A program made the translations under genes and the position numbers. Positions 34,062 to 44,741 of a stretch of 64,000 bases of DNA are shown piece after piece. The first letter of the stretch is position 1; the number at the start of each line of letters is the position of its first letter. Below the pieces are notes generated by a model. That model searched no databases and had not been told where the DNA came from. It worked only from the letters and a program-made list of their open reading frames with translations. This DNA is from Ophiosphaerella korrae (taxonomy: Eukaryota > Ascomycota > Dothideomycetes > Pleosporales > Phaeosphaeriaceae), in NCBI GenBank assembly GCA_028456385.1, contig JALNQF010000003.1:1-64000 (forward strand), in the 5' to 3' direction.

Positions 34062-37000
34062 ATGGACCATGGAGACCGCTATCGCCAGCCTGGCCTGCCC
34101 CAGTACGCGTCGCTGCAGCAGCCCTACGGTGCTGCGCAAAGCCAGCTGCCCACGCTGCCACCGCTGCACAGCGGTGCCTCGTTTGCCCCGTTGTACGCCG
34201 GCCACAATAGCAACCCTCAGACGCCTCACACGCCTGTAACCTCGGCACCCAATGGTTCGTCCACCATGCCGCACCCGCCTCTCAGGCCCATCCAACCCTC
34301 GCCGTCTGCCTACTTGCCCATGACCTCTGCCTATTCGCAAGCTCCCCTCCTCCCCACATCAGCACCGCACTCGGCCTCCCACCAGTTAGCGCCTTCGCAG
34401 GGCTTGGGCCTGTCGCACCCGTCGCTATACCCCCACCCTCCCGTCCTTGCCAACCAGGAGCCCGAGCCTTTGCACGTCGTTGGACAGCAGGGACGGCGCG
34501 GTGTCTTGCCCACCCACCCTGGACGTCCTGCGCCTGCTGCCGGAAAGCCTCCTACAAATGCCACTAAAAATGCAGAGGGCAAATACGAGTGCCCTCACTG
34601 CAACAAAACCTATCTTCATCTGAAGCATCTCAAGCGCCATTTATTACGCCGTAAGTCTGGTTTTGTCATTTCTTGACGGTGCTAACGTTTCGTAGACACG
34701 GGCGAGCGTCCCTATTCATGCCATTTGTGTAAAGATACCTTCAGCAGGAGTGATATCCTGAAGCGCCACTTCCAAAAATGCTCGATACGGAGAGGCAACC
34801 CTACTGGCGCCAACCACCTGCAGCACGCCCAGAATCATTTGAAAAATAGACAGCCCGGCTCTGGGGAGCAGACTTCCTATCTCGGCCACTTGCCTAACAC
34901 CTCCATGCCCTACTCTGACAACGGCTACTCGATGGGTATGCCACAGATGCCTGCTGTAGGACCCAACGGCTTCAACGATAGCTTGCCATCAATAGCCAAC
35001 CATCAGTCCATGTCCGCACGCACATCGCGTTCAAACAGCCTGATACGCCCTGGTAGCGGCTTGGAGGAAAACCGAAGAAGCATGTCGGCGTTGGAGTTCC
35101 AGAATCAGAGGATGAACTTCAACGACTTCCGGCCAGAGGCCGTCTCCAACGACTATGCTGCGCAACAAAACCAAAACGCGGCCAATGTAGCGGGCGCTAC
35201 CAGCCACTACGCTTATGACAACTCTCCCACCACCAACAACAACGGTATGTCACACAACGGTATGCCTGTCAAGACGGAGGGCCCCGACACGACTAATTAC
35301 GGCGTTTCGTCGTTACCAAATGTCGACGGTCTGTCGAATGGCCAGGATGGGTCGCTATGGCGGAATGGTACGTTCAACGGGGATTCGCACCTTATGACTT
35401 CCAGTACGGCAGGTGGCCCATATCAACCCAAAGCAGCTGGCGTTCTGACCGGAACCTTCTAGAACTCAGATGATACACCAAATGATACCTTGTTGGAGCT
35501 ATACCCGCAGGCTCCCGGCTTCGTCGATTCTTCTCCAATCCTTGACAATTGGAATCTCGGCCAACCATTCTCGAACCCGTTACAATACGAAACGCAATCC
35601 CTCGTAGCTTTTTGCTTTCCCAATCCGGCATCAATAGAACCTGGCTCCAGCGATGAGGAGGCCTACGACATGCTTAGACGAGTTTTGGTGGGAGATAACG
35701 TGAGATCGTTTCTCTATGAATACCGAAACTACCATTCGCATTGGCCTCTGATACACGCGCCCACATTCGATCCGCTCACCACCAACCTTGGTCTTGTCTT
35801 GGTCATGTGCTGCGTAGGCGCGGTGTACTCGGACCGGCTTGGTCCAAAAGACGTTCGCTGGATGATAGACGTTGTCCGTGCTTCTGTCCTAAGATCAAGC
35901 CAGATCTACAATTACCCCAGCAATATTACCCAGGGTTTATCGGCTGCCCATATTGAGGAACTACAGGCACTTGTATTACTTCACACTATCTCTACCTGGC
36001 ATGGTTCTCAACGGCATCGTCAACAAATGCGCGAGTACTATCCAATTGTGGCAAATATTGCTCGCAAGGGTGTGTTGTTGCAGTGTCTTCCACGCGGACA
36101 CCCGAGGGCAAGCGCATTGCATCAGCCAGGCCCGGTCACGGGAGACGAGGTCAATACGTGGAATTGGGAGTTATGGATTGAAAATGAGAAGCGGACGAGG
36201 CTGATGGCATATATTTTCTTGTCTGACGCCTCGTCTACAATCTATTTCAACGCTCCACCCCAATTCGACGTGTATGATTATCAGGTACCTCTACCATCGG
36301 ATGACGCAGCATGGGAGGCACGAACCGCAGAGGAGTGCGCTGCCGCCTTGGGCTTGAGGGGACAGAAAGCACAGGTTGAGAACGTTTCGGGAAGCCGACG
36401 TGCGAAACAATTGGGTATGGCAGAAGCGCTGCAAGTGCTGTATGGACCCCGGCACAGTAAATTTCCCGAGCGGGCTACCAATGTATTCGGAAAGTTCAGT
36501 AAGTCAATCACACTCCATTACAGTACCAAACTAACCCACCCAGTCCTCATTCATGCGATTCATGTCCAGATCTATAATATCCAACGTCAGCTTCTTACTC
36601 GGAATTCTGTGAGCGGTGGCAGCACACCAACGGATGGCACTGCGACACCCCCGTATGCTGTCAACGAACAAGCACAGCAGCTGCTTCGTTCGACTTTCAA
36701 TGCTCTCGAATTGTGGAAGAAGATTTGGGATGTTGATCTGGCCATTCAGTTCAATCAACGCCAGCGTCGACATGGATTTTGCAGAGATGGTATACATTTC
36801 TACTTCCTTGCACAAGTCTTCCTTCGGAATTCACGGCCTCAAGAGTGGGCCGCGCCTGCAGAACTACGTTGCAGGCAGGTATTCCACATATTGAAACAGA
36901 TCCGCGGCCACGTCGCTTCCGATTCAGCTCAGAAGGGCGTCGACCTAGGATCCGTCAACACCGTTGCCGACGACTACGCCATTGCCGATCTTACTCTCAA

Positions 37001-37106
37001 CATGCGAAACCTCTTTACACCTCTTCAAGATCCAGACCCCACCCCGCAGCCGAAGCCCCCTTATGCTCAACCGGAATACACGAACTCGTTACCCCCTACC
37101 TCTTAA
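34062..37106 (+). CDS. C2H2 zinc-finger and fungal_trans transcription factor
   Basis: Four exons (34062-34650, 34696-35367, 35470-36498, 36544-37106) encode 950 residues. The N-terminal 165 residues are Pro/Ser/Gln-rich. Two tandem C2H2 fingers follow: YECPHCNKTYLHLKHLKRHLLRH, joined over the 45-bp first intron by the TGERPY linker, then YSCHLCKDTFSRSDILKRHFQKC. A Ser/Asn/Gln-rich spacer leads to a fungal-specific transcription factor domain (about residues 430-850: FLYEYRNYHSHWPLIHAPTF, LHTISTWHG, WIENEKRTRL.AYIF). The architecture matches Adr1/Klf1-like nuclear regulators. An apparent stop TAG at 35460-35462 lies within the second intron (35368-35469, gtacgt...CTGAC...cag); splicing restores RN-D|DTPND in phase. 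The third intron (36499-36543) has 45 bp without stops, so its retention would add 15 residues. Confidence 0.9.
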
Positions 37107-37450
37107 CTTACGAAGCCTCATCATCTACACAAAACGCCCAAACTATAGCCAGCTCCACCAACGTATCATAGGTGTACCATCAGTTCAGCATCAACATTGC
37201 CATCAGTATCATCACATCAACCTTTCCGAAATATATCTACCTTCGACCACTCGCTCAACAATCATGCCCTTGCTGGGCCTTGCATTTACCTGGAGTTGCG
37301 GAGTGCCTATTTATTATCTTGCAGCAAGCATCACGAGAAATACCGGCGGACATGTTATGAATTTCCTTAAAACATCGAAAAAGCATTAGACATTTCACAT
37401 CTCTTTTCGCAGACGCACATTTGCCAGGTGCAAGTCTGCTCCCTCTGCGA

Positions 37451-37482
<32 letters not shown>

Positions 37483-38031
37483 ACATTTTAGAAGGCTTGC
37501 AATGGAGGGACGGCCTCCCCTTATCGGTTGTCGGATGGCTGACAACGCAGATTAGATTGTTCGGATTGTTGGGGCGCGAATGTATATGGCCCCTCTCTTT
37601 TCCACCACCCCCTTACACCACCTTCTATTTCTTCCTCTCTTCTGGCCCCAGGACGGCTTATAAGGCCGGGGCGCTGGGGCGCGAAAAGTGGTTTTGTTGC
37701 GAGAAAAGTTGGGACGTTTGTAGCCTTGATATACGTTAAACCCGAATATATCTTCATTATACTGATGTTTGAGTGCGGCGCTTGAGGTCTGAGTGAGGTG
37801 AGGTGGGTGTAGATTATTAAGGAAGGTTAGTGTTTAATGAGAGCTCTGAAGGACCCTGGGTCGAATGTTGGGGCCGGCGGTGAAGGTTGGGTCGGTACCA
37901 GCACCGGAGCCCCAGATTTACATCACGGTAAGGGCCCGGATTTGGACACTGGCCATGTCATCACAAGCACAGCTCGTCCTTGCAGCCTGCCCGCACGAAA
38001 CAGAGCAGCACATACACCACATACACACGCC
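37107..38031. other. Intergenic region with homopolymer/CA microsatellite
   Basis: Holds the 3' end of the regulator gene and the leader of the next. A run of 17 C (37452-37468) is followed directly by about eight AC repeats (37469-37485). Nothing else is recognised. Confidence 0.5.
37452..37485. repeat. C17-(AC)8 compound microsatellite
   Basis: Seventeen consecutive C residues run directly into an alternating AC tract of about 17 bases. Such C-runs are prone to length error in assembly. Confidence 0.9.
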
Positions 38032-38757
38032 ATGCCCGCCCCATCTCTCTTCCTTCCCCCCGGCCCCCTCCCCCTCCTCCCACCTACCCGCCCGGTCCCA
38101 GCGCCCACCCTTGCTCCTCGAAAAGACTGCGCACGAGACGATGATGCCTCAGTGTCTACCCCCTCAGCATCCACCCCCTCCCTCACAACCATCACAATCC
38201 GCCCCTCGCGCACCCTCCGTTCCATGCAATCCGTTGGCAGCGCGGCGGACGCGCACCGCGCATTTGCGTGGTGTACGAGGAGTGGAGGGTCGTCTAGGGG
38301 AGATGTGAGGGAGGGGGGGTATGAGGGGGAGAAGGAGGGGGAGGGATACGGGCCTTCAGCAAACGACATGCTAGACCTCATCGAGCGGCGCGCAAGATGG
38401 GAAGAAGGAAAAGGGTGGCGAGGCAAGTGGCGGGGTTTCAGGGGCCGATTTGGGATAAGGCGCCGCGGCACAAGCGGGGAGATTGGGAATGGGGTCGGGG
38501 AAGAGGGGGGGAAAGGCAAGGGCAAAGAAAGCGTCGTCATCGATGTCTCAGATTCTCCGCCGAGAGAAGATGGTTTGGGTGGCAAGGGCTTGACGCGTAG
38601 TGCGAGTTCGCGCGTTGTGCGCAGTTTTAGTAAGCGCGCAGGCGCGGTGCGCAAGTGGTATTCGATTGGGGGTGGGGCGGAGAGGAAGGCGTGGTCTGTT
38701 GGGACAGGGGCAGAGGAGGAAGAGGAGGGGAAGGGGGAAAGGGGTCTGGCCTGGTAG
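38032..38757 (+). CDS. Hypothetical basic low-complexity protein, 241 residues
   Basis: The frame is open from 37837, but the ATG at 38032 (MPAPSLFLPPGPLPLLPP) starts the plausible protein. Most of it is Pro/Ser-rich, then Gly/Arg/Glu-rich; two stretches look conserved rather than random, NDMLDLIERRARWEE and VVIDVSDSPP...SSRVVRSFSKRAGAVRKWYS. A longer frame of 326 codons runs antisense over the same DNA (38903-37923). The plus-strand choice rests on the ordered ELIERRA/RKWYS segments and is not certain. No function can be assigned. Confidence 0.5.
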   Translation: MPAPSLFLPPGPLPLLPPTRPVPAPTLAPRKDCARDDDASVSTPSASTPSLTTITIRPSRTLRSMQSVGSAADAHRAFAWCTRSGGSSRGDVREGGYEGEKEGEGYGPSANDMLDLIERRARWEEGKGWRGKWRGFRGRFGIRRRGTSGEIGNGVGEEGGKGKGKESVVIDVSDSPPREDGLGGKGLTRSASSRVVRSFSKRAGAVRKWYSIGGGAERKAWSVGTGAEEEEEGKGERGLAW

Positions 38758-39980
38758 ATTGGCCGGAGGACAGGAGAGGAGAGGAGAAGCGTCTTTGTTT
38801 CCTTTTCGTCCGGTTTTTTTTTTTGCTTGTCCTTCCCGAACTCGATGATTCCTGCTTTTTTCGCAGGGCGCGTTCGCCGTGTCGTATACTTCTTTCTCGG
38901 CACTTCCTAGGCGTAGTATCTCGGTTCCTGGGCGATTCGGCCAGAAGGCAAAGTTGTGCGGGGATAGGAGATGGTGTGGTATAGGCCGAGTGAGGCCGAA
39001 AGACAAGGGCAGTTATGGACCCTGAGGGGTACTGCGAGTCGACGTTGATTCTGCTCGTTCTGTTCGGCGTGGAGAGTGAGATTGCCAGATGTGTTTAGAG
39101 ACTCTGAAGTGGCGGGGCAGAGTGAGAGGAAGGGGTATTCGATATAGCAAATTGCGCGTTACAGGAGTTATGTTTGAGCACGTGATGATGTACGGCTATG
39201 GTATTCTTGGAGGTGGAGGAGTTAGCGGGCGTGGGACAAGTTAGGTGGCGAAGAGTATGGCCAAGTGGCCGTTGCTCTTGGGATGAAATGTGATCAAGTG
39301 TATGCTATGGCTTTTGTGATGGAAATTGGTGAGTGTGAAGTATGATGCTTGAATTTTGCTGGGCACATGTGCTGTTCCTGTATATTCTCAACGCACTCTC
39401 GTCATGCAAGCTTGTCACAAGTGCTTAATTTGTCGTTTTGGTATCCAGGATGCTGCCTAATTGTTCTCTCGCCTTGTTTGGTGGTACTGTTTGGTCCTGT
39501 TGTGCTTTCTAAACATCGTGACGTTGGGTGATCGCGAGCACAAATGCGGTTAGCGTGTGCCTGCTGGGTTGGACCATGACAAGGCAGAATTGTTCCTGAG
39601 TATATGGTGCGAATACTGGTAAGTATGATGCCGGCCTTGGATAAGTGGGCAAGTATGACTGTCAACCTTTTCTTATAAGTTTGAAAACTCTAATACACTG
39701 AAGCGATAATATCTTGTCGCCTGAAATACGCGGCCTTCAACTAAGCTTTTTGGCAAGAAAACCCGAGTACGCCAATGGCTGACAGGCAAGTGGCTTGGTT
39801 GCTGCATGAAAAGCACATTGCCCTGCACTACACAGGTGCGCATGACTCCGGGTGGACCTCGTTCAGCCTGGTCAATTATGGTGGTGGCTGGGTTTCAACC
39901 TTGGTTGCACAGCGTAAGCTACTTCTACCACGGCGCTTCCCTGGTGACGATAGCTTTAACATACCTATATACGCATCACA
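38758..39980. other. Intergenic region, nothing recognised
   Basis: About 1.2 kb of ordinary composition with no credible frame or repeat; it marks the left border of the accessory patch that follows. Confidence 0.4.
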
Positions 39981-41584
39981 ATGGCTTTAGAAACTGCTGG
40001 TGCCGTTATTGGTATATTAGCAGCAGCAGGCACGGTTGCGCAGATATTGGGCCCTGGCGTCTCAGCCTTGGGAGACGCCACCAAGAACACCGCTACAGTC
40101 CTTTCTAAGGTCAATCAAATGCGACCAATTCTTTCTGCACTACACGAACATCTGAATAGCCTTGAAGAGTTACCACAAGAGCGAAGGCAGTTGATTCAAG
40201 TGGACTAATTGGCTGCTGCACTGACAGACGGGGTGCTGCTGTTCTCGGAGCTCGAAGAACTCGTTCTCAAACTACACAAAGGCGAAAATGGGGCAATCAA
40301 CGGGTTGCAGTGGTTGCAAAACGATAGGAAATTTGACTCGCTGAGATCACGCATGCGGTGCTTTAAAAGCTCCATTATCATCATGCTCAATATATTACAG
40401 TCGTGAGTTGCTTCACCTGATTGACTATGAGGCGCAAACTCACATGAAATCAAGCGAATCTGATCGAGAAGCAAATCGAGGCCAGTATCAACTTCTCGCT
40501 ATCACTTCCGTCCCCTTAAGCAGTAACCGCGAACTTTCTATGCGCCTCACTCGTCTAGAAACCGACCTTGATGCGGGAGGTTCTATTCGTACCGTTCGAC
40601 CTGACAGCATCATAACTACCGGCACAACCACAGGAAATACCACCAACTTGCGCATGGATACCATAGCCAAGGATTCCTCCACTTTCCTGTTGTTGAATCT
40701 AACAGACTCTCAATACGAACGGATTCTCCATGCTTCTAGAGTGTATCGGAAGACAAAGAATCTCAACACGGACGCTTCGTTCCGCAGTTCTGTGGTTCGA
40801 TCTCATGCATGGACGTTTCTTTCAGATGTCAGCCTATCTGACATCTCTGCGCTCTCCGTATTTGCCCTTCCGATACTTTCCTCGGATATTACCAACATGC
40901 AGCATTATCGATTCCGTAAAGAGAATGTTGAAGTAGAAAGCGTCATGACCATGAGCGAAATGAGTTTTTCGACCGCGCGCAGTCAATCAAGCGATGCCGT
41001 CAATCCCATGTATAGAAAACCCGACTTATACGAAAACAATTATTCCAAAAACGTGCTTGTGGTAGGGAGTGTTAATTCCGGAATGCAAGACTTTCTAAAG
41101 CAGGTACAGTCCTACTCGGTGCATCCATATCATCTGAATCATAAACTCTGCTTAATAATATATACAGATTGTATGTCAATATAGTGCGACGAAAATATCT
41201 GGAGGAATTAATCCAGCTTACCGATTCTATGGTGTCCATAGCCTCATGGATATGTCGATCATGAATACGACAATGCTACCGCATGATCGCGACAATTTTT
41301 GGTCGTGCTCTGGCATTCAATTCGTAATACTAATATACAGTACCGATTGCATATCGTCCATTCACTACCTCGAAGTGCTCGTCGGTTTGCCCGGGTTCAA
41401 AACTTTTCTAGGGAACCGCAAATCCTTCAGCGTAAATTATTACCAAAGATGGATATCACTTTTGGGCAATCATGATGAAGGAAGATTGGAGCAACATATT
41501 AATGGCCGACACTATAACATACCCTGCGATAGTCCAGCCCATGAAATAATCAACGATCTGTTCACCGTAATTAGCTATGGTTAA
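39981..41584 (+). pseudogene. HeLo-like N-domain fused to degenerate Ras-like GTPase, in-frame stop
   Basis: Three exons fit (39981-40402, 40455-41103, 41168-41584; 496 codons) with GT-AG introns of 52 and 64 bp. Exon 1 is a HeLo-like/STAND-type N-terminal domain (glycine/alanine-rich helix MALETAGAVIGILAAAG, then QMRPILSALHEHLNSL, FSELEELVLKL, MLNILQ). Exon 2 has a linker and a conserved block LHASRVYRKTK...RSHAWTFLSDVSLSDISALSV. The end resembles a small GTPase: KNVLVVGSVNSGMQDF for the P-loop strand, MSIMNTT for DxxG, FVILIYSTD for the VYSI strand, SLLGNHDEG for NKxD and HEIINDLFTVISYG for the last helix. All nucleotide-binding motifs are degenerate. An in-frame TAA at 40206-40208, probably CAA before a C-to-T change, interrupts exon 1. 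Confidence 0.6.
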
Positions 41585-42142
41585 ATGGCTCGTGAATAGC
41601 AAGTATATTTGTTTAACTCTGTAAATATACCAAGCCTTGAAGAAGGGCGTTTAATCGGCTAACAGTCACTTTTATTACTCTATGGGTTTCAGAGTACTAG
41701 ATAATGTCTCTCTAAATTTTGATTTATGCTGCAATTTCTATCTCGCCGGGCTTCGTAGTCAACTCCTCATTACAAGACTAGTTAGTGAAGACCAACAAGG
41801 AGATTTATATCGCTTATCGAGAAAGATTAACAGTAGGCCTCCGCAACGTTTTTGAGAGTTTTCTAATATTTGAACGTCTTATCCGAATTATTATAAAGCT
41901 TGAAATTTCATGGTGCTGTCTGACCTTTCCGATATACCATCCGCTTCCCACGGCAGTCGCATGTATTCTTCTTCGCTGAGATAATTTGGCACAGTATCTG
42001 GCGCATCGATTTTAGATAATAGCCGGCAATTATTGAATCACCTTGTGAATCTAATTTTCCAGTGAACAACAAGCCATTTAAGCCCGCCGTCCCACTATCT
42101 CACAAAATTGCCTGTTGTTTTTTTTTTTCATTAAGATATACC
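41585..42142. other. AT-rich intergenic region before the solo LTR
   Basis: The A/T content rises here; no gene or RNA is seen. A T-run (42118-42128) precedes the solo LTR. Confidence 0.4.
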
Positions 42143-42147
42143 TAATA

Positions 42148-42355
42148 TGTCGGTTGGCTCAATACTCCTCTAGATGGCTACGCATCTGGTAGTAGATAGG
42201 GAGCCGTACATCACGTACGGCTGAGGGGGTAAGGCAAAGATAGTATCTATTCTGTTGACTTGCCTCTCTCTCGTAACGAGAGAGAGAGGCGTTATATACC
42301 CCTGAAGTATCGGGCCGAATAGTTACGTAAGGTAAGCAACTTATACGTACAGACA
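42148..42355. mobile_element. Solo LTR, 208 bp, with perfect 5-bp target duplication
   Basis: The sequence begins TGTCGG and ends ACAGACA (TG...CA with TGTC/GACA inverted ends) and is flanked by TAATA at 42143-42147 and again at 42356-42360. No internal retrotransposon region adjoins it, so it is the product of LTR-LTR recombination. It contains two hairpins: AGCCGTAC/GTACGGCT (42202-42209 and 42215-42222, loop of 5) and a GCCTCTCTCTC/GAGAGAGAGGC stem (42262-42272 and 42280-42290). It is not related to the gypsy LTRs at the left; the short length would fit a Copia element. Confidence 0.85.
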
Positions 42356-42736
42356 TAATAGAAATTCTGCGGCCACGCCCGCCGCTGGACCTACAAATAC
42401 ACGAGTTTTAAAAGAAAATAGCAAATACTCGACTTGGAGTACTACAAGAGTGAAGAGTTATAAACACTATATTTCCTGATTACAAGTTATAATATTCGCA
42501 ATGACCACCTGATAGAAGCGAATTTTTTGAAGGCAAGGACACTGCGAATAGCACTTTAAATATCACCAAGCGTTGATACTGTATTAATATTTCAAGACAG
42601 GCATGCAGGTATCCGTCAAGCCAAAGTTTAATTTAGTAATCTTGCAAAAGTAAATGAAATTGAGCGCCCGGAAGATAGTTCGGTAGGTCAACCATTAGAA
42701 TATACTATATAAACCGTGCGTCTGTATGGCCCTTTT

Positions 42737-42877
42737 CATAGTGGTCAACAAGCAAGAACCCGCAAGTACTTGGTTAGTGAACAGACCATGATATGGACCG
42801 TGACAGTCGGCATGTCCCTACAATCGGCACGTTCACTAACCAAGTACTTGCAAGTTCTTGCTTGTTGACCACTGTGA
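42737..42877. mobile_element. MITE, 141 bp, with 46-bp terminal inverted repeats
   Basis: The left arm (42737-42782) and the reverse complement of the right arm (42831-42876) match at 43 of 46 positions; all three differences are C/T. The arms contain the shared core AGTGGTCAACAAGCAAGAAC and are separated by 48 bp. CCCTTTT occurs immediately outside both ends (42730-42736 and 42878-42884), a candidate target duplication. There is no coding capacity, so it would be a non-autonomous DNA transposon; the start (CA[C/T]AGTGG) is loosely hAT-like. Confidence 0.85.
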
Positions 42878-42997
42878 CCCTTTTATTTCAGCACGCCTCA
42901 AAATCGACACCAAAGCTATCTACGCAGCTCGTCTACTAGACTTTCCGTCTTTACCTTCGCTCAGTGCTTTGATCCAACGTTTGACAATCTTGAAACA

Positions 42998-44280
42998 CTA
43001 GCCATTATCGCAATTATGGACCGCCATCTCAAAATCAGCCTTGAGAGTACTCTCAGCCATGACCGCGACCCATTCAGGCCGAAGGGTCCTCGTTTCTTCC
43101 GTAAAGGGTTTCCGAAGTTGCGTCTGTTCGTATTCGAGTATATTCTCCCAGTACAATGAGCTAATGCCTTCATCATCTGATTCATGGGACGATGCCGCTT
43201 CTGTACCCTCGCCGTCTGAATTAGAGCAATAGTTGCTACGTTCTAGGCGCTCATCTCGATCCCGTCCTTCGAGGAGCTGTGGCTGCTGACATGCGTGCCA
43301 TAGGGGTACGGCCGAAACACATTCCCAGTCGAGTAGTGCTGTCAAATTCCCGTCGTCGTCAACCAGGATATTCTGCATTGGCACGTCGTCGTGGAAGAGT
43401 ATGCTGCGGTTCCCGTCAAGGGAAGAAGGAGGGAAGATGCTGGGAAGAATGCATGATATTTCGTCCGCTAGTGCTTTGGCGAATCGAGCATCCTCGATCT
43501 CGTCCTTGTTTTTCGAGTCACGAAGGATACGCGTCTGGCCTGATAGAGCAAAGCCCAGTCGTGTTCGGAGCCAGTCGTGACTGCTTACAAAGGAGCCTCG
43601 CGGAACATCGTGAGTGAGGTGGTCGTCCCAGAAGAAAACAAGTGAGACCAATGGGCCCAAAGTAATAGCATTAGAGCCAGCACGAGAATCTTCGGGGAAG
43701 TACTGGCAAGCTTCCGGTCCTCGTAAAAGAGATTGCCGATGCGAGAAAACTCTTTTGCAAAAAGCTCAGCCTGGAATGCAGCCAATTGCCTGACGATCGT
43801 CTCCTTTGCTGTCCACGACATTTTCCTCCAGTTCCTCTTCAATGGAGTTCCTGGCATCATCTCCATTAGCATCCACTCGAACTGAAGCTCGTTCTGATTG
43901 TCTGCATTGTCTGCAATAATGCGAGGAACAGGAATGCTAGTATTGTTTCGGACAAACTCGATCGTCGCAACCTCACTCTTGGTCTTCATTTGGGGATACA
44001 CTGGAAGTGTAACATGTAGAAGATGATCAGAGCCTTCCGTTGAGATTCTATACAGCTTGTTGAAAGCTCCCTGTGCATGGAAGGAGACATTGATTGGAGT
44101 TTCTTCGTCGTGAACGAGGTGTTTACGTGCGATTCGTGCAACGACCTCGACGTCAGGATCTACAGTCCATCGCGGCTCAAGGCCGAACATTGTAGTGGCC
44201 CACTCTAGGCCATATTGTTTCGAAATTATGCCTGGATAGGGGCACTGATGCGTTACCTCGCTGGCTTCTATTAGATTCAT
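42998..44280 (-). pseudogene. APH-type phosphotransferase gene with a frameshift
   Basis: Two overlapping minus-strand frames make one aminoglycoside-phosphotransferase/choline-kinase-like protein, a fold that phosphorylates small molecules. The N-terminal part (to about 43,720) has FGLEPRWTVDPDVEVVARIA, then HLLHVTLPVYPQMKTKSEVATIEFV (ATP-lobe; parts HLLHVTLP and KSEVATIEFV) and EFEWM-type hinge text QFEWMLMEMMPGTPL. The C-terminal part (43,720-42,998) carries the catalytic HDDVPMQN (Brenner's HxDxxxxN) and LLDWE (DxG/DWE metal site). Near 43,718 the reading frame moves by one base with no GT-AG intron to explain it; the correct frame continues through YFPEDSRAGSNAITLGPLVS. The start is placed at an internal ATG (44280); an upstream ATG at 44364 is in frame. 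A sequencing error is the alternative to real decay. Confidence 0.75.
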
Positions 44281-44364
44281 GTAGATAAGTTGTAGTCCAA
44301 TTGAATGAAAATCGAAATTGAGATAGATGGTTGAGCGGGAGTACAAAGAAGGCGAAAGATCCAC

Positions 44365-44741
44365 CTATGCTTGGGTGTTGATAGGCACACAGAGTGCTAG
44401 GTAACACAAACGCGCGAAGTTCCTGAATGGGGAAGGGATCATAGACTTAGTCGGCAAAACCTCGTAGACCAGGTGTTATTACGTTGCTGCATCAAGTCAG
44501 TTCTTCATTTTAGCCAATGATTCTCTAAATCCCCTTGTCGCTATAGCTATAATGATCACCTCTTTCATATCCCGGAAAGAAAACTCACGTGACCATCACA
44601 TTCACCACACCTCATACACTTGCACAAAGCCAATGTTAACAATATATTCCTTTTCTACTCCATCTTCCACAAAAAATATACTACCATCTATCCCTATCCC
44701 AATCCCAACCTGACCCTCCCAACCCATCACCATCCTCACTC
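44365..44741. other. Intergenic region, nothing recognised
   Basis: Short gap between the APH remnant and the 3' end of BRO1; it should contain the upstream region of the former and the 3' untranslated region of the latter. Confidence 0.4.

Noticed and set aside
35460..35462. Premature stop splitting the C2H2/fungal_trans gene in two
   Set aside because: A GT-AG intron 35368-35469 with a CTGAC branch-like site removes it and restores phase; a 95-bp alternative ending at 35462 was tested and brings in an early stop.
43640..43735. Intron explaining the frame change in the APH gene
   Set aside because: No GT-AG pair of workable length exists between the two frames, and the restored frame continues directly through family-like sequence.
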